Part shown: positions 7,915 through 15,909 of the stretch, in pieces
Position numbering within the stretch: position 1 is the first letter of the stretch
Layout: each line of letters starts with the position of its first letter
Source: CAYLLN01 sp036496265
Lineage (GTDB): Bacteria; Planctomycetota; Planctomycetia; Pirellulales; Pirellulaceae
DNA length: 25,138 nucleotides
Direction: 5' to 3'
Assembly: GCA_036496265.1 (NCBI GenBank)
Contig: DASXLL010000114.1
Coordinates: forward strand, 1 to 25,138
Position numbers and translations under genes: made by a program
Notes under the pieces: model-generated
What the model saw: only the letters and a program-made list of their open reading frames with translations
What the model was told of the DNA's origin: nothing
Database searches by the model: none

Positions 7915-7928
7915 GCAAGTAGTGTGCC
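7915..7928 (-). promoter_or_regulatory. Sigma-54 (RpoN) type promoter for the P-II gene
   Basis: On the minus strand the sequence reads GGCACACTACTTGC. This fits the -24/-12 consensus GGCAC-N5-TTGC exactly, with GG and GC ten bases apart. It faces the P-II gene, giving a predicted start near 7903 and a leader of about 105 nt. Nitrogen-regulated sigma-54 promoters are well known for glnB/glnK in other phyla. I saw no clear NtrC-type enhancer palindrome; the rest of the 7798-8073 gap shows nothing else. Confidence 0.6.
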
Positions 7929-8073
7929 GCCAATGGCTTTTTATCGCAAGCTGGCGGGTATCTCAAGATTTGACGTATTTTACTTAGTTTTATAGTCGCG
8001 CCGGTCCCTGGCAATCGCCCCGAGTGCTTTGAACCGCTTAATTGGCTCGCGGGGGTGCTGAAAACTCATGCAA

Positions 8074-9135
8074 CTACAAAATGGCCTTTGGCTCCTGCTG
8101 CGAGAGGCAGTGGAAGGAGCCCAGGCCCCAAACCAAGGCCAGCGATGGGCAGCCGCGAACGTCGCGGTCTGGAAATAGTGGTTGAAGGGTTTTGATCGCG
8201 GTTTCGTCGGCGGGGTCGCCGAATTGGGGTACGACTACGACGCCGTTGGCAATGAGGAAATTGCAGTAGCCGGCTGGCAGGCGCTGGCCGTCACAAAAGA
8301 GCGGGCGGGGCAGCGGTAATTGGATGATTTCGAATGCGCGGCCATGTTGATCTGTGAGTTGTCTAAGCTCGCGCACGTTTTGTTGGGTCGGCTCCAAATT
8401 GTCGTCGGACTTTTCGTTGCAGGTTGAGACGACGATTGTCGTCGGATTCACGAAGCGCGCAATTTGATCGATGTGGCCGTCGGTGTCGTCGCCGGCGATC
8501 TCGCCGCCGGTTAGCCAGAGGATTCTTTCGGTAGCCAAGTAGTCGTGCAGGTATTTCTCGATTCCAGATTGGTCCAGTTGGGGATTCCGATTGGGATTCA
8601 GCAGACAGGATTTTGTCGTGAGGATGCAGCCGTCGCCATTGCCGTCGATGGCACCGCCTTCGAGGATGATTCCGGGCACGAAGCGACGGCGGTTTTGTAG
8701 CTCGGCGATGTGGCGCGGGACTTCGTTGTCGAGGTCATAGGGAGGATATTTGCCGCCCCAGGCGTTGTAGCCCCAGTCGATGAGAGCGGGAGGACGAGAG
8801 GGGGAGGGGGAGGGGGAGAATGAGAGAAAGGTCGGGCCGTGGTCGCGGCACCAGGAGTCGTTGGTGGGAATGTCGTGGAGGGTGACGTTTTTCAGTTCGC
8901 CGACGAGAGACCTGGCTTGGGCCATAACATCGCGGCCGCCGGCGAGGATGTTGACGGGTTCGTAGTCGGCGAGCAGGCGGACGAGTTGGGCGAATTCGGC
9001 GGGGACGGGTTCAAAGTGGTCGGGCCAGGTGTTGGGGTTGCGCGGCCAGGCCAGCCAGACACTGGCTTGGGGTTCCCATTCGGCGGGCCAGCGGTAGCCC
9101 AGGGCGGCGGGCGTTTGGTCGGTGGGTTCGGACAT
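8074..9135 (-). CDS. aguA: Agmatine deiminase family protein (PAD_porph fold)
   Basis: A 353-residue protein with the guanidine-modifying enzyme layout. It has W-C-R-D-H-G-P-T-F (95-103), E-G-G-A-I-D-G-N-G-D-G (159-169), D-D-T-D-G-H-I-D with His221, and the terminal nucleophile block G-L-G-S-F-H-C-L-S-Q-Q-E-P with Cys343. Agmatine deiminase converts agmatine to N-carbamoylputrescine and ammonia on the arginine-decarboxylase route to putrescine. The usual G-G-G-x-x-H-C is G-L-G-S-F-H-C here, so the exact substrate (agmatine or peptidyl-arginine) is not certain. The loop after residue 106 is a Ser-Pro run coded by a hexanucleotide microsatellite. No neighbouring carbamoylputrescine amidase is present. 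The ATG is the only start before the conserved G-Y-R-W-P-A-E-W. Confidence 0.88.
   Translation of the reverse strand: MSEPTDQTPAALGYRWPAEWEPQASVWLAWPRNPNTWPDHFEPVPAEFAQLVRLLADYEPVNILAGGRDVMAQARSLVGELKNVTLHDIPTNDSWCRDHGPTFLSFSPSPSPSRPPALIDWGYNAWGGKYPPYDLDNEVPRHIAELQNRRRFVPGIILEGGAIDGNGDGCILTTKSCLLNPNRNPQLDQSGIEKYLHDYLATERILWLTGGEIAGDDTDGHIDQIARFVNPTTIVVSTCNEKSDDNLEPTQQNVRELRQLTDQHGRAFEIIQLPLPRPLFCDGQRLPAGYCNFLIANGVVVVPQFGDPADETAIKTLQPLFPDRDVRGCPSLALVWGLGSFHCLSQQEPKAIL
8799..8816. repeat. In-gene hexanucleotide microsatellite (AGGGGG x3)
   Basis: Three exact 6-nt units read AGGGGG on the plus strand, inside the agmatine deiminase gene. On the coding strand each unit gives one Ser-Pro pair (residues 107-112). 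Unit gain or loss would keep the reading frame and only alter loop length. Confidence 0.85.
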
Positions 9136-9149
9136 GAGAAGCGGAAGTA

Positions 9150-9184
9150 TGAATGCTGAATTTTGAATGATGAAGACTGCAGAA
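9150..9184 (+). repeat. Short heptad array, TGAATGN type (5 units)
   Basis: Five contiguous 7-nt units begin at 9150, 9157, 9164, 9171 and 9178. The consensus is TGAATGN, the first three units starting TGAAT and the last two drifting to TGAAG and TGCAG. The array begins 14 nt upstream of the agmatine deiminase ATG. The period and setting match the other two heptad arrays in this window, but the unit differs, and no inverted partner was seen nearby. Confidence 0.6.
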
Positions 9185-9620
9185 CGAGTGTACCGGCTGG
9201 TTGTGAATGCAGGAGTCGCCGTTTGGGTGGAAAAGCGATTTCGAAGCTGGGTGTTATGCGGACGTTTTGGACAAGTCCGTTGGTTCGGGTGGTTTTCTCC
9301 GGACTGCGTATGCAGGCGATTTTGTTTTTATGCGAGAGGCATATTTTCGTAAACGCTGGCTACTACTATACATATGCTATTGCAGTCGGTATGCGATTAT
9401 GCACGATATGCATGGCCTGGGGGCCGGGAGGTTTCTTGAAAGCGCTACGACGATGCGAACTTTGAGTCGCTGCACTTTGGTGCAAATCGCGCATTGATAC
9501 AGATGTATAGATGCGCGAGGGGCGCGGATATTGGCGCCCGGCCTGGCGCCGATTGAGAGCAATCGAGGCCAGTCGTGGGACGGCCTGCCCTCAAGCGGTT
9601 TCATCAAAAACCACTGACCG
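9185..9620. other. Gene-free stretch
   Basis: No supportable gene. The first 300 bases are T-rich and more irregular than the flanking coding DNA, and the open frames lack family motifs or ribosome sites. The sequence 9533-9550 has two self-complementary GGCGCC blocks, 6 nt apart, which can form a 6-bp stem. That could help end the HD-GYP transcript arriving from the right, but no T-run follows. Confidence 0.5.
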
Positions 9621-10835
9621 TTAAAGCACGTCGGCGTGGGAGATTTGAACCAGCAGGATTTCTTCGCGAGCCGCAAGAAAAGCGTCGAGAACTTGCGGGT
9701 CAAAGTGGGTTCCACGCCCTTCCTCGAGGATCGCGAAGCACCTGTCGATGGGGAAGGCAGGCTTGTAGGGCCGCTTGGTGCTGAGGGCGTCGAAAACGTC
9801 GGCGACGGCGGTAATGCGGCCGACCAATGGAATGTCGTTGCCGGCCAGGCCGATTGGATAACCGGAGCCGTCCCACCGTTCATGATGCGTGAGAGCGATT
9901 TGGGCGGCCATTTCGAGGACCGGCGAGGCGCAGTCTCCGAGGATGCGTTGCCCCAACTCGGCATGCCTTCGAAAAACCGACCATTCGGAATCAGTAAGCG
10001 ATTCAAAAATCTGCTTGCCAAAGCCGCAGTGTTTGCGCATCACTTCGAATTCTTGCGGCGACAGTTTGTCAGGCTTGGTCAAGATCGCATCGGGAATGCC
10101 GATCTTGCCTACGTCGTGAAGTTGGGCCGCCTGGCGGATCATTTGCACGGCATCGGGCTCCCAGCCCAATTGGTGGGCAATGATTGCCGCATAACAGCCG
10201 ACGCGAACAACATGGCGTCCTGTCTCGTCATCGCGGAATTCGGCCGCACGGGCCAGGCAATGAATGACGTTTTGATGCGAAGCTTCCAGTTGAGCGGTGC
10301 GCTCCTTCACCCTTCGTTCCAGCTCTGCCGCGTAATTCCGCAACTGATCATGATGGGACTTCACGAGCAGCACATTGCGGACGCGGGAGATGAGCTCGCT
10401 GGGATCCACCGGCTTGGCGAGAAAATCGGTTGCTCCGAGCGACAACGCCTGACATTTGGTGTCGCGGTCCTCGAGCGCCGTTAGCATGACGATCGGAATA
10501 TGCGCGAGTTGGGCGTCGGCCCGCACGGCGCTCAAAATATCAAGGCCGCTGAACTTGGGCATGACGATATCCATCAGAACGAGATCCGGCTCGCTGCGAA
10601 TCATCAGCGGCAAGACTTCGGCCGGCGCTGTCGTCGAGCAGAAATCCGAATAGCCGGCGCCAGCCAGATACTTGCGAACGACCTTGGTGTTGAGCGGCTC
10701 ATCATCGACCAGCAGAATTTTCGCGGGCCGGCCGTCGATTAGCACGGGCTGTGCAGCGGCCGCATCCTCGGTGCGAGGCTGTTCGCATACCGCGGTGGAA
10801 ACGATTTTGGTGGGCACTTCCGAAGTCACAGTCAC
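9621..10835 (-). CDS. Response regulator with HD-GYP domain (RpfG-like c-di-GMP phosphodiesterase)
   Basis: A 404-residue protein. A receiver domain (38-160) has KILLVDDE at 39-46, the phospho-acceptor Asp89 in L-V-L-M-D-I-V-M-P, Thr119 and Lys141. A coiled linker of about 25 residues leads into an HD-GYP domain (about 188-395) with H-D-V-G-K at 240-244, H-H-E-R-W-D-G-S-G-Y-P at 317-327 and the following D-V-F-D-A-L-S. All metal and GYP residues are present, so it should hydrolyse c-di-GMP, controlled by phosphorylation. The start is a GTG at 10835 with a weak purine-rich site; another in-frame GTG lies two codons inside. It follows the hybrid kinase gene after 58 nt on the same strand, which makes that kinase its probable phosphodonor. 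Confidence 0.93.
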   Translation of the reverse strand: MTVTSEVPTKIVSTAVCEQPRTEDAAAAQPVLIDGRPAKILLVDDEPLNTKVVRKYLAGAGYSDFCSTTAPAEVLPLMIRSEPDLVLMDIVMPKFSGLDILSAVRADAQLAHIPIVMLTALEDRDTKCQALSLGATDFLAKPVDPSELISRVRNVLLVKSHHDQLRNYAAELERRVKERTAQLEASHQNVIHCLARAAEFRDDETGRHVVRVGCYAAIIAHQLGWEPDAVQMIRQAAQLHDVGKIGIPDAILTKPDKLSPQEFEVMRKHCGFGKQIFESLTDSEWSVFRRHAELGQRILGDCASPVLEMAAQIALTHHERWDGSGYPIGLAGNDIPLVGRITAVADVFDALSTKRPYKPAFPIDRCFAILEEGRGTHFDPQVLDAFLAAREEILLVQISHADVL

Positions 10836-10893
10836 TTCGTCTCTTTCGTTCAGGAGTCAAAAAGTGGGATATATGATTTGCCTGAGGGCACGC

Positions 10894-13479
10894 TTACGAG
10901 CGGACGGGAACCTGGAGTCGTGAAAACAAACATTCCATATCGGTTATGAGGGGACCAAGCTTGTCGGCTTGACATTGTTTGGCCGCTTTTTCCAAGGCGG
11001 TGGCGGGCGCTGTCAACTCGTCGAAGCCGGCGGTTCCGCCAGCACCTTTGATCCAGTGAGCGAGTTCCCCGATGCGAGCCAGATCGGCGTCTGCCAGCGC
11101 TTCGTTCAACGCTGCCAGCTTGCCTTCCAACTGGTCCACGAATTCGACAATCACTTCGCAGAACTCCACGTCATCGGACGGCAGACGCGATACGATTGGC
11201 CGGCCGTTATCCTCGGTTTTCTTCGCGGCGCGATCGTCCGATTTGGCGAGTGGCCGATTGCCGATTGCCGTAGCCACAGCTTCCAAAAGCTGAGCCCGGT
11301 CAATGGGCTTCGTCATGTAACCCGAGCAGCCCGCTTCGCGGCATTTTTTCTCATCGCTGGCCATCGCATGGGCCGTGAGCGCAATGATCGGCAACGTGCA
11401 GCCGAGTCGCCGCAGTTCACGCGTTGCGGTGTAGCCATCCATGACTGGCATCTGCATGTCCATGAGGATGATGTCGAATGGTTCCCAACCGAACGCTTCC
11501 ACGCCTGCCTGGCCATTTTCGGCTGTGCGGACTGTGGCGCCCGCTCGCTCGAGAACAAGCGTGATCAGCTTGCGATTGGTCACTCCGTCCTCAACCAGCA
11601 AAATGCGACAGGGGGGCAAGCTGTTGATCGGCCGATGGCCGGCCGTGGTTGGAACAGGGACTAAATCGGCAGCGGCTTGCTGCGCCATCGCCACGCCTTC
11701 CAACGAACCCGTGGGAACCGTCAAGGTGAAGATGCTGCCGCGGCCTTTGTCGCTATTGACGGCCAAATCGCCGCCCAACAAGCGGGCGAGCCGCCGGCTG
11801 ATGGAGAGGCCGAGGCCCGTGCCGCCAAAGCGCCGGGTGATGGACGAATCAGCCTGCACAAACGGATCGAATATGCGTTGCGCCGCCTGGGCATCGATGC
11901 CCACGCCGGTGTCGATGACATCGATGATCAATTGGGGCGAGGGCTCGGTTTCTAGTCGGGCTGCAACTTGTACGCTGCCGACTTCCGTGAATTTGATCGC
12001 GTTGCCGATCAGATTCATAAGGATTTGGCGGAGGCGAGCCGGGTCGGTTTGAATGGTGACTGGAATCTCGCTCTTCCAGAAGTATTCGAGCATCAAGCCC
12101 CGGTCCTGAGCTGGCACGCGGAGAATGGAAACAGCCGCGGCAATGATCTCGTGGGGCGAACAGCGGAGATCTTCCATCGACATTTGTCCGACTTCGATCT
12201 TAGAAAGATCGAGGACGTCGTTGATCAGCGTTAGCAAGTGCCGGCCGCTGTCATGGATGGTTTGCAAATAATCGCGTTGCTGCGGCGTGGCGTCGGTTTG
12301 GCTTACGAGCACGTCCGTAAATCCCAGAATGGCATTTAGCGGCGTGCGAATCTCGTGGCTCATATTGGCCAGAAATGCCGTCTTCGCGTGGCTCGCGGCT
12401 TCGGCGGCTTCTTTGGCGCTGCGGAGGGCATCGGCCGCTTCTTGCCGATCCGTGATATCGCGGGCGAAGGCACAAAAGCTGATCGCGGCCGGCGAATTGA
12501 TCGGAGCGATCGCCAATTCGACGGGGAACTCATGGCCGTCGCGGTGCAAACCACGAACCTCTATCCGTTTGTTGAGTACATTCGTTTCGCCTGTTTCCAA
12601 GAACCGCTTGAGCCCCTTCTCGTGGGCCTCACGGAAAGAAATGGGAATGATGGTGCCCGCGACCGGTTGGCCGAGAACTTCAGCCGCCGTCCGACCGAAC
12701 GTCGCTTCCGCCTGGGAGTTCCATCCCGTGATTCGCCCTTCACGGTCCATGCTGATCACGGCGTCGAGGGCGGTTTCGACAACGGCGTGCTTCTCGGTAT
12801 AGGCGCTCTCCAGCTTTTCGGTTTGCTCTTGCATCTCGCGATTCACGAGTTCCAGAGCGGCAGTGCGGACTGCGTCCAGCCACATATCGCGCACCCCGCT
12901 GAGGCACGAGATGACCAGAAATATGTCCTCATACACCACCCAGGCCGCATGCTCCAGCCACCGCCAGGGGGCGGCAGTGGCGACGCCGAAAACCGTTTGC
13001 GGCCAGAACACGCCGCGCACGAAGTGATCGAGTGCGACGAGGAGCGTCGCGGGCACAAGCACCTTCCAGTCGCGGTAGAAAGCGAGAAAGGCGAGTGAGC
13101 CAAAGACGTGAAAATGCGTTTCAATTCGTCCGCCGCTGACTTGGATCAGCAGCGAGGAAAACATGACTTGGGCCAACGCCACAATGTGGCGCGTGAAGGT
13201 GCGGCCGGGAAATCGCCAGGCAAAATAGACGGGAAGGCTGGCCAGGGCCGCGCCGAAGAACAAGGCGAGCCAAACGTGGATATGGACGTGGCTCTGGGAG
13301 CCATTCCAGCTTTTCGGCGAGACAAACAGCGCCAGGGCGATCGCGCCGAGCCACTGCAAGATCATGAGCACGGCGAACATTCGGTCGGTCCGGCGCGCGA
13401 TTGCGCGCCAGCGCTGATCGAATAGTTCCCGGGCCCTCGCCTCCGAGGCAACGATGGTTGTGTCAGGGCGTGATTCCAT
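10894..13479 (-). CDS. Membrane hybrid histidine kinase (His-rich membrane sensor, PAS, HisKA, HATPase, REC, HPt)
   Basis: An 861-residue protein. About five or six helices fill residues 35-200 and include clustered histidines: H-V-H-I-H (64-68), His98, ETHFHVFGSLAFLAFYRDW (120-138), DH at 151-152 and His177. A coiled segment precedes a PAS domain (about 230-350). Next come HisKA with His375 in NMSHEIRTPLN, HATPase with D-T-G-V-G-I-D and G-T-G-L-G-L-S-I, a receiver with Asp674 in I-L-M-D-M-Q-M-P, and a C-terminal HPt domain with His808 in A-H-W-I-K-G-A-G-G. It thus carries a full His-Asp-His relay that needs an external Asp, supplied next door by the HD-GYP regulator. The ATG overlaps the end of the RedB-like gene by 17 nt, suggesting coupled translation. 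The signal is unknown. Confidence 0.95.
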   Translation of the reverse strand: MESRPDTTIVASEARARELFDQRWRAIARRTDRMFAVLMILQWLGAIALALFVSPKSWNGSQSHVHIHVWLALFFGAALASLPVYFAWRFPGRTFTRHIVALAQVMFSSLLIQVSGGRIETHFHVFGSLAFLAFYRDWKVLVPATLLVALDHFVRGVFWPQTVFGVATAAPWRWLEHAAWVVYEDIFLVISCLSGVRDMWLDAVRTAALELVNREMQEQTEKLESAYTEKHAVVETALDAVISMDREGRITGWNSQAEATFGRTAAEVLGQPVAGTIIPISFREAHEKGLKRFLETGETNVLNKRIEVRGLHRDGHEFPVELAIAPINSPAAISFCAFARDITDRQEAADALRSAKEAAEAASHAKTAFLANMSHEIRTPLNAILGFTDVLVSQTDATPQQRDYLQTIHDSGRHLLTLINDVLDLSKIEVGQMSMEDLRCSPHEIIAAAVSILRVPAQDRGLMLEYFWKSEIPVTIQTDPARLRQILMNLIGNAIKFTEVGSVQVAARLETEPSPQLIIDVIDTGVGIDAQAAQRIFDPFVQADSSITRRFGGTGLGLSISRRLARLLGGDLAVNSDKGRGSIFTLTVPTGSLEGVAMAQQAAADLVPVPTTAGHRPINSLPPCRILLVEDGVTNRKLITLVLERAGATVRTAENGQAGVEAFGWEPFDIILMDMQMPVMDGYTATRELRRLGCTLPIIALTAHAMASDEKKCREAGCSGYMTKPIDRAQLLEAVATAIGNRPLAKSDDRAAKKTEDNGRPIVSRLPSDDVEFCEVIVEFVDQLEGKLAALNEALADADLARIGELAHWIKGAGGTAGFDELTAPATALEKAAKQCQADKLGPLITDMECLFSRLQVPVRS

Positions 13480-14086
13480 GGCTGGCTGTTGTCTGAGTGA
13501 TGTTGGGGCAATTGATCAGCGAGCAGCCGAAGACGGCTGTTTCTTTGCAGTTGGCGCGACCGGTGGAGATGAGCGAGGCCAGCGCCGCACGACCCGAGTT
13601 GTCGCCTTCGTGGCCGCGCGAGGGTGTAACACCACCGTGGAATAGCAGGCTTCCATCCGCGGCGTACAGCAACGCTTCGCCGGAAGTAGTAGCGCCGAAG
13701 CGGGCGGCCTCCACGCCATCGATATCGGAGGTCACGACAGCGCCGCGGAACTTCAATGCTGTTTCATAGAGACTCGACTTCTCCCAGGATTCGCCGGTGC
13801 CCGGAGGCCGAACGAACACGATGTGCAGGCTAAATTGGTCTTCGCGCCCGGCGAGTAAGCGATCGACCTCCGCCAATGTGGCCCGCGAGCAGGGGCAACG
13901 GGGATGCAGGAACAAGACCATTGTCGGGCGCGTTGCATCGCGCGTAATGTTGACTGCCGCTGGCCAGCGGTCGGACGCCGCCGAAGTCTTGGCTGGCGTC
14001 AACTCGAACAGGAGCATCGCGCCGATTCCGCTAGCGATGCACAGAGCCCATCCGGTGACTAGCACGATCGTTCGAAGAGTTTGCAT
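13463..14086 (-). CDS. RedB-like membrane-anchored thioredoxin-fold protein
   Basis: A 207-residue protein with one N-terminal membrane helix (about 5-28) and a periplasmic thioredoxin-like domain. The strand M-V-L-F-L leads into H-P-R-C-P-C-S (61-67), giving a C-P-C rather than C-x-x-C motif. The downstream L-L-F-H-G-G-V-T-P-S-R-G-H-E-G-D-N-S-G and terminal V-F-G-C-S-L match what I recall of RedB-annotated proteins; that name is from memory of the family, and the function is not well defined. I place the start at the ATG at 14086, which has GGGAG 8 nt upstream; ATG 14101 and GTG 14125 are weaker. The gene overlaps the hybrid kinase start by 17 nt, so it may feed a thiol or metal signal to that kinase. 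Confidence 0.8.
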   Translation of the reverse strand: MQTLRTIVLVTGWALCIASGIGAMLLFELTPAKTSAASDRWPAAVNITRDATRPTMVLFLHPRCPCSRATLAEVDRLLAGREDQFSLHIVFVRPPGTGESWEKSSLYETALKFRGAVVTSDIDGVEAARFGATTSGEALLYAADGSLLFHGGVTPSRGHEGDNSGRAALASLISTGRANCKETAVFGCSLINCPNITQTTASHGITP

Positions 14087-14438
14087 TTGCGGCGCTCCCA
14101 TGACGTTCCGTGCGCGCGGTGGCACTCGGCTGGGAAATAATAGGTTGGCCCTACTGAGGTGGATGGCCGGAGCAACCGCTTATGCCGCTGATGCGGGTTG
14201 TAAGGAAGAATGGGCGATTTTCCCAAACCGCGCTAGGCCAAGATCCAGCCAAATTGCTTGCCAAAGCGGTTAGCAACGCGAATTTCGCTTGGTCAGGCCC
14301 AGCGTCAGGACTACACACACAGGCCCCCGGCGGCAAGCCGCCAAGCAAGTCACTCAGTCCGCCGTCTCCGTTTCCGGATGCGCTCGGCCGACGCGCCAAA
14401 TGCTGTGTGAATCGCGTCGCGCGACTGACGGCTTTATG
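14087..14438. other. Gene-free stretch with one GC hairpin
   Basis: Between the RedB-like gene and the ketoacyl synthase gene I see no convincing gene. At 14329-14342 arms GGCGGC and GCCGCC are perfectly complementary around two bases. It lies about 100 nt beyond the synthase stop and lacks a T-run, so a terminator role is only possible. Confidence 0.5.
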
Positions 14439-15554
14439 CTATGCCGCGGCTTGCTTGCTGTGCTCGTGGAGGTGGGTGGCCTTTAGTAGAACGCAGCCTT
14501 GGGAGACTTCGGCGGCGCCGGGGGAGCCGACGGCGGCGGTGGGGCAGGCGACAATGCCGGAGAGACGCTGCCAGGTTTTCTTGAGGGCGAAGGGGACCGA
14601 GGAGGAGCTGATATTGCCGACGTTTTGGGTCAGGCCGTTGATGAGCTCGCCGCGGATGCCGAGGCTTTCCAGCTTCATGCCGGTGAAACGAACAATGCCG
14701 CTACCGGCTTGATGCGGGACGACGAAGCGGACGTCGTCTGTGGGAATTCCGGTGGCGCGGACGGCGAGATCGACAGCGCTCGACATGGCGCGAGGGGCGA
14801 TGTCGGCGATGCCCATGCCGTCGAGCGAAAACACGAGCCGCTCGTGGGCGTGGCCGATTCCGCCATTGGCTTCGGGCAGCGGAACATTATGGCGCAAATG
14901 GAAATCGAAAAATGGCCGGTCAGCGGGCTGCTTTTGGGCGTCGGCGTAGAGCACGTCGAAATGAACGGGATATTTGCAGCTCCGGCTGGGGGCGATCAGT
15001 GTTGCCGTGGCCATATCGCCGAAGAGTCCGGCCGTTTGTTTGCAGCCGTAATCGGTGATGCGGCTGATGCGGCTGGCGGTGATAATCATGACGAACTGGT
15101 CGTCGGCCAGCGAGAGCCGCGGAATGATGCGACTAAAGGCGAGCGTCATGGCGCGGCTATACCCGCAGCAGAACCAGTTGAGGCCGGTGACGCGGCATTT
15201 GGGGATGCCGAGGCGGCGGGAAAGCTGGCGAGCGGCGCGGCGGAGGCGTTCTTGCTCGGCCCGCTGCGGATCGAGCATCCGGCGGGCGACCGCGAGCGGT
15301 ACAAACGAGGGCGAAACAAATAGAATCGCCCGGCAGTCGCTCAGGTCGCAGCCGACTTCGCGCTGCAGGGTGCGAACGGCGCGGAGCCCCATCGTGACTT
15401 CGTCTTCGAGCGAGATGGGTCGCGATTCGATGCCGGTGTGGTGCACGAATTTGCGCGGGATCGTGTCGCCGAACCACTCGTTGCCGAGAATCCACGGCGG
15501 CTCGAAGGCGGCGATCGCGGAGATGCCGACGCGCGTGTTGTGCGGAGCGTCCAT
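14439..15554 (-). CDS. 3-oxoacyl-ACP synthase III-like (FabH/thiolase fold) protein
   Basis: A 371-residue thiolase-fold condensing enzyme. The triad is readable as Cys129 in G-L-N-W-F-C-C-G-Y-S, His281 in V-V-P-H-Q-A-G and Asn314 in Q-N-V-G-N-I-S-S-S-S. The motif G-L-F-G-D-M-A-T-A-T-L-I (176-187) is the usual FabH G-x-F-G-D-G-A-A-A equivalent. FabH enzymes condense acyl-CoA with malonyl-ACP; divergent members make other acyl products. It is longer than E. coli FabH (about 317) because of an Arg-rich insert at 90-118 and a different C-terminus, and it is not in a fatty-acid operon, so a specialised role is more likely than housekeeping synthesis. It follows a small helical protein by 22 nt on the same strand. 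Confidence 0.85.
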   Translation of the reverse strand: MDAPHNTRVGISAIAAFEPPWILGNEWFGDTIPRKFVHHTGIESRPISLEDEVTMGLRAVRTLQREVGCDLSDCRAILFVSPSFVPLAVARRMLDPQRAEQERLRRAARQLSRRLGIPKCRVTGLNWFCCGYSRAMTLAFSRIIPRLSLADDQFVMIITASRISRITDYGCKQTAGLFGDMATATLIAPSRSCKYPVHFDVLYADAQKQPADRPFFDFHLRHNVPLPEANGGIGHAHERLVFSLDGMGIADIAPRAMSSAVDLAVRATGIPTDDVRFVVPHQAGSGIVRFTGMKLESLGIRGELINGLTQNVGNISSSSVPFALKKTWQRLSGIVACPTAAVGSPGAAEVSQGCVLLKATHLHEHSKQAAA

Positions 15555-15576
15555 TGTTGTTCTCAGTGCCCTTCGA

Positions 15577-15909
15577 TCATGCTGCTCGGCGGCTGCCGCG
15601 CACGGTGTGCTGGCTGAGCTGCGAGCTGATCATGTTGATGAGCAGGGTGAGAGCGGATTCTTCGATGTCCACGCGGCGGCGGGCGACGGCCGAGCCTTCC
15701 TGCTCGACCAGACGCGACGTTTCCTCGCGGACAATGGCAATCGCCCGAGCGCGCAGGTAACCGCGGGCCTCGGTTGGGCCGAGCGAGGGCAAGCGGTGCA
15801 TGACCCGCTGCCAAACGCCCAGCCGGCTGCGGCCCGCGACGCGCTCAGCCATTTCGGCAAAGCGATCGGAGCCGAGGATTTGTGACAGCACCTCGGAGAC
15901 AGCAAACAT
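15577..15909 (-). CDS. Small helical protein of unknown function, upstream of the ketoacyl synthase
   Basis: A 110-residue protein starting M-F-A-V-S-E-V-L-S-Q-I-L-G. I do not recognise it. It is charged and apparently all-helical, with a central A-R-G-Y-L-R-A-R-A-I-A-I-V-R-E-E and an acidic-basic segment S-A-V-A-R-R-R-V-D-I-E-E-S. No cysteine, signal peptide or membrane helix is present. The ATG at 15909 is supported by AGGA 9 nt upstream; an in-frame TTG at 15918 would overlap that site. Its stop lies 22 nt before the synthase ATG, so the two are likely one transcript. Codon use resembles its neighbours. It could be an accessory or regulatory partner, but this is only context. Confidence 0.65.
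   Translation of the reverse strand: MFAVSEVLSQILGSDRFAEMAERVAGRSRLGVWQRVMHRLPSLGPTEARGYLRARAIAIVREETSRLVEQEGSAVARRRVDIEESALTLLINMISSQLSQHTVRGSRRAA

Noticed and set aside
808..9135. A polyamine gene cluster linking the spermidine-synthase-like protein with agmatine deiminase
   Set aside because: The two genes are 4.5 kb apart with unrelated genes between, and the synthase-like catalytic loop is not canonical.
9163..9465. 100-codon open frame on the plus strand upstream of the HD-GYP gene end
   Set aside because: No ribosome site, no motifs, irregular composition, and it starts within the heptad array.
14151..14399. 82-codon open frame on the minus strand
   Set aside because: Composition driven by the GGCGGC hairpin; no ribosome site or family signature.
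14499..15323. 274-codon open frame on the plus strand
   Set aside because: It is antisense to the FabH-like gene, Gly/Asp-rich without motifs, and explained by GC-rich codon positions of the real gene.
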